A DNA stretch of 64,000 bases, from contig NZ_OY781470.1 in assembly GCF_963676935.1 (NCBI RefSeq), forward strand, positions 2,886,680 to 2,950,679, read 5' to 3'. Every line of letters starts with the position of its first letter. The stretch's first letter is position 1. The translations under genes were made by a program, and so were the position numbers. Source of the stretch: Halarcobacter sp. (GTDB taxonomy: Bacteria; Campylobacterota; Campylobacteria; Campylobacterales; Arcobacteraceae). The notes below the pieces were generated by a model. It made no database searches. It saw only the letters and a program-made list of their open reading frames with translations, and was not told where the DNA came from. This document shows, in pieces, positions 57,068 through 64,000 of the stretch.

Positions 57068-58885
57068 CTAGTCAGCGAATTTCGCCTTCTTAGCAGCTCT
57101 TTTCCTAGCAGTTGGGTCAAGCTCTCTTTTTCTTATTCTTACCGAAATTGGTGTAACTTCGACTAACTCATCTTCCTCAATCCACTCTAAAGCATTTTCT
57201 AGGGACATCACTCTTGGTGGAACAAGCTTAATAGCATCATCTGCACCCGATGACCTTACATTTGTAAGTTGCTTCCCTTTAATAGGATTTACATCTAAGT
57301 CGTTAGATTTAGCATGTTCACCAATAACCATCCCGTTATATACTTTATCTTGAGGTTTAATATACATTACACCTCTTTCTTGTAAATTGAAAATTGAATA
57401 ACCTAAAGCTTCTCCATTTTCCATAGATACAAGTGCACCATTTTTTCTAGATTCAACATTTCCAGAGTATGGTCTAAAATCTAAAAATGAGTGGTTCATT
57501 ACACCCTCACCTTTTGTATCAGTTAAGAACTCAGTTCTAATACCAATAAGTCCTCTAGCTGGAATCTCAAACTCTAATCTTGTAAATCCAGCACCCATTG
57601 GCACCATATTTGTCATATTTGCTTTTTTCTTACCTAATTTTTCAATAATTGTTCCAGTATAATCATCTGGAGTATCAATTACTAAATGCTCAAATGGTTC
57701 TAAAGTAACACCATTTTCCTCTTTTGTAATAACTTCTGGTCTTCCAATTGAGAATTCAAAACCTTCTCTTCTCATATTTTCTGCCAAAATTGTAATTTGA
57801 AGTTCACCTCTTCCGTTAACTTTAAATTTACCTTCACCAATTTGCTCATAATTCATAGCAATATTAGTATTCATTTCAGAAGCAAGTCTTTCATCAATTT
57901 TATTTGAAGTAACAAACTTACCTTCAGTACCAGCTAATGGAGAATCATTTACTGCAAAAGTAACTGAAAGTGTTGGTTCTTCAATATGCATTGGGTCAAG
58001 AGGCATTGGATTTGCTGGATCACATAAAGAATCTCCAACATCAATAGTTTCAAAACCAGCAACAGCACAGATATCACCTGCACCAGCAGTTTTAATTTCA
58101 ATTCTCTCTAAACCTTTAAAACCAATAAGCTTAGTAACTCTACCTTTTACTTTTTCACCGTCTGCTTTACATAATAAAACAGTTTCACCTTGAGAAATTG
58201 TTCCGTTAAAAATTCTCGCAATACCAATTTTACCAATGAAATTATCATAATCAAGTGTAAATACCTGAAGTTGTAATCCCTCTTCTTCACTACCTTTTGG
58301 TTTTGGAACTTCATTTAAAATAGTTTCAAATAAAGGTTGTAAATCTTTTTTCTCATCTTCTAATGCATGCATTGCATAACCATCTCTAGCTGCAGCATAG
58401 ATTACAGGAAATTCAAGTTGCTCTTCATCTGCTCCCATTTGGTCAAATAGATCAAATACTTCATCAACAACTCTATCAGGTTCACCAGCTGGTTTATCGA
58501 TTTTGTTAACAACAACAATAGGTCTATGACCTAAAGATAATGCTTTTTTAACAACAAATTTTGTTTGAGGCATAACTCCCTCTTGTGCATCTACTAAAAG
58601 AAGCACTGAGTCAACCATCTTTAAAACCCTTTCAACTTCTCCACCAAAATCGGCGTGTCCTGGAGTGTCGATAATATTAATTCTCACACCCTCATAGTCA
58701 ATTGCAGTATTTTTAGAAAGGATAGTAATTCCTCTTTCTTTTTCAATATCATTACTATCCATAACTCTTTCGTCAACCTCTTGGTGTGCTGCGAAAGTTC
58801 CAGATTGCTTTAATAATTCATCAACCAGTGTTGTTTTTCCATGGTCAACGTGTGCAATCACGGCAATGTTTCTAATGTCTCTCAT
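57068..58885 (-). CDS. typA: Ribosome-associated GTPase TypA/BipA
   Basis: A 605-residue translational GTPase involved in ribosome assembly and stress. G1 [16 protein letters not shown]2 [11 protein letters not shown]3 [16 protein letters not shown] and G4 NKIDKPAG are present. The C-terminal domain contains [20 protein letters not shown] and [18 protein letters not shown], typical of TypA. It is followed by its own terminator. Confidence 0.97.
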   Translation of the reverse strand: MRDIRNIAVIAHVDHGKTTLVDELLKQSGTFAAHQEVDERVMDSNDIEKERGITILSKNTAIDYEGVRINIIDTPGHADFGGEVERVLKMVDSVLLLVDAQEGVMPQTKFVVKKALSLGHRPIVVVNKIDKPAGEPDRVVDEVFDLFDQMGADEEQLEFPVIYAAARDGYAMHALEDEKKDLQPLFETILNEVPKPKGSEEEGLQLQVFTLDYDNFIGKIGIARIFNGTISQGETVLLCKADGEKVKGRVTKLIGFKGLERIEIKTAGAGDICAVAGFETIDVGDSLCDPANPMPLDPMHIEEPTLSVTFAVNDSPLAGTEGKFVTSNKIDERLASEMNTNIAMNYEQIGEGKFKVNGRGELQITILAENMRREGFEFSIGRPEVITKEENGVTLEPFEHLVIDTPDDYTGTIIEKLGKKKANMTNMVPMGAGFTRLEFEIPARGLIGIRTEFLTDTKGEGVMNHSFLDFRPYSGNVESRKNGALVSMENGEALGYSIFNLQERGVMYIKPQDKVYNGMVIGEHAKSNDLDVNPIKGKQLTNVRSSGADDAIKLVPPRVMSLENALEWIEEDELVEVTPISVRIRKRELDPTARKRAAKKAKFAD

Positions 58886-59000
58886 TTATACTCTTTATGA
58901 TAATTTCTATAATTTTTGGCGATTATATCTTAAATATACTTAAAAATATGCTAAGTCAAGTAATTAGTTTCAATTAAGTTACTATTAATTAAGTAAAACT

Positions 59001-59588
59001 TTATACTTTAGATAGATTTAACCCATGAAAAAAATGTTCCATTGTATCCTCAACAATATTTGTTGTATCAAATTTTTTCAACATATAACTTTCAATATAG
59101 CCATCTGAGAGCTTTTTAAAAAGTATAGTAAGATGCATTGCATCTATTTTTTGTTTATTCTTAAATATTTTTTCAAACTGTTTTTCTAAAAACTGATAAA
59201 TCTTTGTAACAACGGGATGATTTATAACATCTAATTTGTGAAAGAAAAAAGGATCATCTATAATTGGATAATTACTCTTTTTATCAATTTGAATAAAAAT
59301 TTTATACTTTGCTTTTAAATAGAGTTCCAAATTTTTCATAGGACTATCTGTTTCATTTTCAACTAATTGTTTAAAGAAATTCTCAAATTTTAAAATTAGA
59401 TACTCTAAATATAACTCCTCTTTTGATCCAAACAGATTATATATAGTACCTATAGATACCTCTAAATTTTTTGCCAATTGTGAAATCTTTAATTGTTTAT
59501 ATCCGTTGTTGTCAATATACTCTACTGCTGCATTTAAATATAAATCTCTTTTTATTTTATTGATTTGTTTATCAACTATAGCTTTCAA
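59001..59588 (-). CDS. TetR-family regulator
   Basis: A 195-residue repressor. The N-terminal HTH is AVEYIDNNGYKQLKISQLAKNLEVSIGTIYNLFGSKEELYLEYL. The ligand-binding half is unrecognised. It is divergent from the 59721 gene. Confidence 0.9.
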   Translation of the reverse strand: MKAIVDKQINKIKRDLYLNAAVEYIDNNGYKQLKISQLAKNLEVSIGTIYNLFGSKEELYLEYLILKFENFFKQLVENETDSPMKNLELYLKAKYKIFIQIDKKSNYPIIDDPFFFHKLDVINHPVVTKIYQFLEKQFEKIFKNKQKIDAMHLTILFKKLSDGYIESYMLKKFDTTNIVEDTMEHFFHGLNLSKV

Positions 59589-59643
59589 TTTATTCCATTT
59601 TTATTTTTTTAAATTTTAACTATATTAATATAAAAGCATAATA

Positions 59644-59679
59644 AATGAATTATATATATTTATTTGAACTTAATTCATT
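59644..59679. promoter_or_regulatory. Candidate TetR operator
   Basis: Inverted repeat AATGAATTA (59644-59652) and TAATTCATT (59671-59679) in the divergent region. A -10-like TATAAA is at 59695-59700 for the plus-strand gene. Confidence 0.4.
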
Positions 59680-59720
59680 ATTAATTATTTATGGTATAAA
59701 ATTCCATTTTAGGAAAAATC

Positions 59721-60311
59721 ATGAAAATATTTAGAGATATTAAAACAGAAGCACTTCTTATTTATATAAAAACTTTATGCAACGACTATATTAAAAAAAT
59801 AGATAAAGGAGAGTACAAAGTTAATTTAGGAAAGGATTCTTACAATGAAGATATTACAAAAACAATATTTTTTTTAAGAGATAAGTTAAAAGAATCTATT
59901 TTTGATGCATATGAACTTAAAACTTTTATTGATTCATATATGAAAGAAACAAAGAAAAAAAACCTTCCTCCTCAATATGAAGCTTTATTGAACTATTATA
60001 ATATTATTGTATTACAGTTTGACAAAAATTTTAAAACAGGAGAATTTTGGATTCCTGAACAAATAATATTTGCCCTACTTAGTGAATGGATATATGAAGA
60101 GAAAAAATCAGTCAAAAGATACCCTTTTTTACTTGAGATTGACTACTTAAAACTCTTAAGCTATTTTGAAAATGTAAGAAATAATAATTCAAAAGATGAT
60201 CTAAAAGAGAGTATAAGATTTATGTATAAAATATCATCCGAAGTAATTAGTAAACTAAAAAATGCTAAATCAAAAAAACTTATTAGATCAAAATCTAAAA
60301 GAAAAAAATGA
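59721..60311 (+). CDS. Unknown soluble protein upstream of a SulP gene
   Basis: A 196-residue protein of unknown family: mostly helical, with IFFLRDKLKESIFDAYELKTFIDSY and EFWIPEQIIFALLSEWIYEEKKS, and a strongly basic C-terminal tail (KNAKSKKLIRSKSKRKK). The ATG has AGGAAAAA upstream. Its last codon overlaps the SulP start (ATGA), so translation is coupled. A partner or regulator of the transporter is likely but unproven. Confidence 0.68.
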   Translation: MKIFRDIKTEALLIYIKTLCNDYIKKIDKGEYKVNLGKDSYNEDITKTIFFLRDKLKESIFDAYELKTFIDSYMKETKKKNLPPQYEALLNYYNIIVLQFDKNFKTGEFWIPEQIIFALLSEWIYEEKKSVKRYPFLLEIDYLKLLSYFENVRNNNSKDDLKESIRFMYKISSEVISKLKNAKSKKLIRSKSKRKK

Positions 60312-61942
60312 AAACTTTTAAATTAAACCTTTTATCAGGAATTATTGTAGGGATTATAGCTTTACCTTTATCAATGGCTTTAGCTATTGCAATTGGTGTA
60401 CCACCACAAAATGGCCTTTATACTGCAATTATTGCAGGTATCATTGCTGCTTATTTTGGTAGTAGCAAAATTAATATCTCAGGTCCAACGGCAGCGTTTG
60501 TTGTCATTTTAATACCTATTGTTCAAGATTTTGGATTAAAAGGTTTATTAGTATGTGGATTATTATCAGGTTTTTTTCTTTTATTAATGGGAGTTTTAAA
60601 ACTTGGAAATTTGATTGAGCTTATTCCATATCCTGTAACTGTTGGGTTTACTTCTGGTATTGCAGTTGTTATTGCAACATTTCAAATAAAAGATTTTTTT
60701 GGTTTAGAGATAAATGATTTTACAGGACATTTTCATCAAAAAGTAATCACAATATTTGAATCTTTTCACACATTCAATCCAAATGAATTTATAGTTGCGT
60801 TAAGCACATTACTTATTTTAATTTTTTGGCCAAAAACAAAAAGTAAAATCCCTGCACCATTGGTAGCATTAGGTATTGTTACAATAGCTGTTGTTTTATT
60901 CAATAATTATTACCCACAATTCCAAATCTCTACAATATATTCAAGCTTTCATTACCAAATAGGAGAAATAAAAGGAAATGGAATACCTCCCATACCTTTA
61001 CAATTTTCACTTCCTTGGGAAGGTTATACCATAGAGGATTTAAATTTGGATATGTTTTATAAACTTCTTCCTCATAGTGTTGCAATTGCAATTTTAGGGG
61101 CATTAGAATCACTACTTTGTGCAGTGATTTCAGATGGTATGACAGGACATAAAACAGATCCAAATAAAGAGTTAATAGGTCAAGGTTTAGCTAATATAGC
61201 CGTTCCTTTTTTTGGAGGTATTCCTGCAACAGCAGCTATTGCAAGAACAGTAGTAAATATCAAATCAAAAGCTAATTCAAAAATATCTTCAATAATTCAT
61301 GCTTTTTTTATCTTTTTATCTATTGCTTTTTTCGCTCCTTATTTATCTTATTTACCAATGGCTTCTTTATCTGCTTTACTTTTGGTAGTAGCTTGGAATA
61401 TGTCTGAATTTAAACATTTTATTAATATTATAAAAGTTGCTCCTAAATACGATGTTTATGTTTTATTGACATGTTTTATTTTAACTATTCTTTTAGATAT
61501 GCAGATTGCAGTTGGAGTTGGTATGGGATTGGCTTCTATTTTATTTATTAAAAGAACTATAGATTTATATTCAATAAACTTAGTTAATAATGAACATAAT
61601 TCAAAAGAGATACATATTCCTGAAGATACTTTAATATATAATATAAATGGTCCTATGTTTTTTGGAGCAGCCCAACAAGCATTAAAAACTTTATTAGATA
61701 CAGAAGAAGAGATTAAAACAGTAATAGTAAACTTGGAAAACGTTTCTATGATGGATATGACTGCTCTTGTTGCTTTTAAATCTATTATAGATAACTTTCA
61801 AAAAAATGAAAAAAAACTAATAATCACTGGTGTAAACAATAGAATATTAAGAAAATTTCATAAATTAGGTATCACATTTGATACCAAAGAATTAATTTTA
61901 AGACAAAATATTGAAGCAGCATTAAAAGATCTAGATAAATAA
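60308..61942 (+). CDS. SulP family anion transporter with STAS domain
   Basis: A 544-residue transporter. About 10-12 hydrophobic segments with GIIALPLSMALAIAIGVPPQNGLYTAIIAG (helix 1 Gln/Pro region) and GGIPATAAIARTVVNIKSKA. The C-terminal STAS domain starts about ILIYNINGPMFFGAA and contains VNLENVSMMDMTALVAFKSI. Sulfate, bicarbonate or other anions are possible substrates; sulfate is plausible given the assimilation genes nearby. It overlaps the upstream unknown gene. Confidence 0.93.
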   Translation: MKTFKLNLLSGIIVGIIALPLSMALAIAIGVPPQNGLYTAIIAGIIAAYFGSSKINISGPTAAFVVILIPIVQDFGLKGLLVCGLLSGFFLLLMGVLKLGNLIELIPYPVTVGFTSGIAVVIATFQIKDFFGLEINDFTGHFHQKVITIFESFHTFNPNEFIVALSTLLILIFWPKTKSKIPAPLVALGIVTIAVVLFNNYYPQFQISTIYSSFHYQIGEIKGNGIPPIPLQFSLPWEGYTIEDLNLDMFYKLLPHSVAIAILGALESLLCAVISDGMTGHKTDPNKELIGQGLANIAVPFFGGIPATAAIARTVVNIKSKANSKISSIIHAFFIFLSIAFFAPYLSYLPMASLSALLLVVAWNMSEFKHFINIIKVAPKYDVYVLLTCFILTILLDMQIAVGVGMGLASILFIKRTIDLYSINLVNNEHNSKEIHIPEDTLIYNINGPMFFGAAQQALKTLLDTEEEIKTVIVNLENVSMMDMTALVAFKSIIDNFQKNEKKLIITGVNNRILRKFHKLGITFDTKELILRQNIEAALKDLDK

Positions 61943-62013
61943 GTTTCAGTTAAAAGACACTTTTTAAACTCTAAATTTTGTTACTATTTTATAAATATCA
62001 ATAAAGGTGTTTT

Positions 62014-62931
62014 ATGAATTATCAAAAAGTTCTTGAAGAGATTAAAGAAGAGATTATACCTTTTTTAAAAAAAGGGAAAGTAGCTGATTATATTCCAGCT
62101 TTAGCAAAAGTTGAAGTAGATGATTTTGCTATGAGTATTATAAAACTTGATGGAACAGAGTATAATATAGGTTCATGCCAAAAACTTTTTTCTATACAAA
62201 GTATTTCAAAAGTTTTTAGTTTTACTCTATCCCTTGATTTATATGGAAAAGATTTATATAAAAGAGTTGGTCATGAACCTTCAGGAAACCCTTTTAACTC
62301 TTTAATTCAACTTGAATATGAAAAAGGAATACCAAGAAACCCTTTTATAAATGCAGGGGCAATAGTTACAACTGATACCTTAGTTTCAAAATATAAACAA
62401 AATACATTTCCTACTATTTTAGAATTTATAAAAAAAGTATCAGGATGTCAAACTATAAATTTTGACCAAGATATCTATAAATCTGAACTTGAACATGGAT
62501 ATAGAAATCTTGCTTTAATAAATATGATGAAAAGTTTTAATAATATTGAAAATAATACAAACGATGTTATTGAAACTTATTTTAAACAGTGTTCAATAAT
62601 GATGAATACTAAACAGCTTGCAAAATCGATGCTTTTCCTTGCAAATCATGGAACAATTCCAAATACAAATGAAGCTATAGTAACAGAACCTCAAGCAAAA
62701 AGGATAAACTCTTTAATGCTAACTTGTGGCCATTATGATGCTTCAGGAGATTTTGCTTTTCATGTGGGACTTCCGGGTAAAAGTGGCGTTGGTGGAGGAA
62801 TAGTTGCAGTAGTTCCTCAAAAAATGGCAATTTGTGTTTATTCACCAAAGTTAAACAAACAAGGAAACTCTTTAGTTGGAACAAAAGCTTTAGAGCTATT
62901 TACTACAAAAACAAATCTTTCTATATTTTAA
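62014..62931 (+). CDS. glsA: Glutaminase A
   Basis: Hydrolyses glutamine to glutamate and ammonia. A 305-residue beta-lactamase-fold enzyme with FSIQSISKVF (catalytic Ser and Lys of SxxK), EPSGNPFNSLIQLEYEKGIPRNPFINAGA, and GLPGKSGVGGGIVAVVP. It is full length. It is monocistronic; hairpin AATATGAA/TTCATATT at 62935-62956 follows. Confidence 0.95.
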   Translation: MNYQKVLEEIKEEIIPFLKKGKVADYIPALAKVEVDDFAMSIIKLDGTEYNIGSCQKLFSIQSISKVFSFTLSLDLYGKDLYKRVGHEPSGNPFNSLIQLEYEKGIPRNPFINAGAIVTTDTLVSKYKQNTFPTILEFIKKVSGCQTINFDQDIYKSELEHGYRNLALINMMKSFNNIENNTNDVIETYFKQCSIMMNTKQLAKSMLFLANHGTIPNTNEAIVTEPQAKRINSLMLTCGHYDASGDFAFHVGLPGKSGVGGGIVAVVPQKMAICVYSPKLNKQGNSLVGTKALELFTTKTNLSIF

Positions 62932-62934
62932 TCA

Positions 62935-62956
62935 AATATGAATTTTATTTCATATT
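62935..62956 (+). terminator. Hairpin after glsA
   Basis: AATATGAA-TTTTAT-TTCATATT; weak T tail. Confidence 0.4.
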
Positions 62957-63017
62957 AAATTCATAATCTTTTCATCAATTTCTTGTAAATTTACAAAAAT
63001 TGGATGAAAGGATTTTT

Positions 63018-64000
63018 TTGTTTATACTTGCAATTAAAGCTTTAAAAGCAAACAAATTAAAAACAATATTAATATTTATTAGTCTTATCTTTTCTATCAC
63101 ATCAATATTTTTAATTAGCTCTATCTCAAATGGAGTTATATCTATGTATTCAAATATGTTAAAAAGTGATGGAGATATTATAATAACTCAAGCAAAAATC
63201 TCTGATACCTTTTTTTCAAATGTAGATGTCAAACTATTAGAAAAAATAGATAAGTTAGAAAATGTAAAAAAAACCTCTGCAATAATTGTTGGAGCAAGCC
63301 CAGTTGAAAAGCTTCCTATTGTTGCAGTTTATGGTATGTCTGATAATAGATTTGAAAACTATAAACTTATAAAAGGCACTTACCCAAAACTAAATGAAGT
63401 ATTAGTTGGTAACTCTATTTATGAATCTTTAAAAAACAAAAACAGTATTCAAATAGCAGACAAAACTTTTAATGTTTCTGGTGTTTTTAAAAGTGATATT
63501 GGATTTGAAAATGGTGGAGTTGTTTTAAAACTTGAAGATGCAAGTAAAATTTTTAACAAAAGTGCTTCTATGTTAATGGTAAACAGTAAGATAGATTCAA
63601 ATATTGAAAATCTAGTAAAAGATATAGAAAACCTGAGTAAAGATATAGAAGTAAAATCTACTCAAAATTTTGTGGATAATTATAATCAATTTAAAATTAT
63701 CAAAACCTCATCAAACCTTATTGGTCTAATCTCTTTTTGTATGGGTCTTTTAGGGATTGTAAGTATCATGAGTATCACAATAAATCAAAGAAAAACTGAA
63801 TTTGGTATAAAAAGAGCAATTGGAATCTCAACTAAAAAAATTGTTTCACAAATAATCTTAGAAAGTTCAATTTTAGGAATACTAAGTTTTATTAGTTCTT
63901 TTTTTATCTCTTATATTGCACTAGCACTAATAAAAAACTCTTCACTTTTTCATGGATATGTAAATGGAGAAATATCTTCTACCCTTGCAATATATCTATT
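63018..64000 (+). CDS. MacB/FtsX-type ABC transporter permease, 3' end missing
   Basis: An open reading frame to the window end, 327 codons seen. The start is TTG at 63018 with AAAGGA 5 nt upstream; the nearby ATG at 63004 is in another frame. An N-terminal membrane helix (LKTILIFISLIFSITSIFLI) is followed by a periplasmic MacB_PCD-like domain (about 30-210). Then come FtsX-type helices with GLISFCMGLLGIVSIMSITI and the family RKTEFGIKRAIGISTKKIVSQII. It probably exports lipoprotein-linked or antimicrobial compounds with an ATPase encoded further on; substrate unknown. Confidence 0.85.
   Translation, partial: MFILAIKALKANKLKTILIFISLIFSITSIFLISSISNGVISMYSNMLKSDGDIIITQAKISDTFFSNVDVKLLEKIDKLENVKKTSAIIVGASPVEKLPIVAVYGMSDNRFENYKLIKGTYPKLNEVLVGNSIYESLKNKNSIQIADKTFNVSGVFKSDIGFENGGVVLKLEDASKIFNKSASMLMVNSKIDSNIENLVKDIENLSKDIEVKSTQNFVDNYNQFKIIKTSSNLIGLISFCMGLLGIVSIMSITINQRKTEFGIKRAIGISTKKIVSQIILESSILGILSFISSFFISYIALALIKNSSLFHGYVNGEISSTLAIYL

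Overview
The window is AT-rich bacterial chromosome. The gene families point to a member of the Campylobacterota, most likely Arcobacter in the broad sense: a Csd4/Pgp1-type cell-shape peptidase with the unusual Gln-Glu-His zinc site, a Nif3-like protein, a stand-alone ThiD2-like protein, NhaD, many SulP/DASS/MFS carriers, and a 16S-Ile-Ala-23S-5S rRNA operon. This placement is inferred from gene content; no search was run.

Layout. 1-3870: 3' part of dnaE, then surE and a small HTH-like protein. 3880-7007 (minus): moaC, a DUF493 protein, a Tat-exported M15 peptidase and a Csd4-like peptidase in one tight operon, divergent from rpsU. 7401-8852: a DASS anion symporter. 8853-14672 (minus): a complete rRNA operon with a consensus sigma70 promoter, 16S and 23S processing stems and a terminator. 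14867-19982 (plus): BI-1 family protein, ThiD2-like protein, secG, frr, pyrE, an RDD protein and an MFS carrier, with bioC on the other strand. 20008-25134: mostly minus-strand housekeeping and stress genes (dienelactone hydrolase, yaaA, ychJ, a ComEA-like protein, ung) around two unknown plus-strand genes. 25221-29159 (plus): lemA with two TPM-domain proteins, an MFS carrier and a phosphatase. 29166-34728: mixed genes, including a periplasmic rhodanese, a CNNM/CBS membrane protein, a DksA-like protein, the remains of a carbonic anhydrase gene, a Nif3-like protein and a toxin-antitoxin pair. 34743-36216: an unknown coiled-coil gene flanked by two palindromic, repeat-like elements. 37442-42636: an HI0933-like flavoprotein, a MoxR ATPase with a VWA partner, NhaD, and a MarR/Bcr-type efflux pair with palindromic operators.

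42816-51950 is a sulfur-assimilation block: metY, an Rrf2 regulator, cysK, DUF2061, APS reductase, cysD, cysN, sulfite/nitrite reductase and a class V aminotransferase. Together these would take sulfate through APS and sulfite to sulfide, and then to cysteine and homocysteine. It is followed by a PhoX-like lipoprotein, a membrane metallophosphoesterase, a Crp/Fnr regulator, hsp20 with two CIRCE-like operators on a consensus promoter, a 29-residue membrane peptide whose ribosome-binding site lies in a perfect hairpin, typA, a TetR regulator, an unknown gene coupled to a SulP transporter, glutaminase, and a truncated MacB/FtsX-type permease.

No CRISPR array, prophage or recognisable transposase gene was seen. 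The most unusual items are the possible two-state RNA switch before the 29-residue peptide, the two palindromic elements around the unknown 34926-36086 gene, the carbonic anhydrase remnant, and the repeated motif around the metY promoter.
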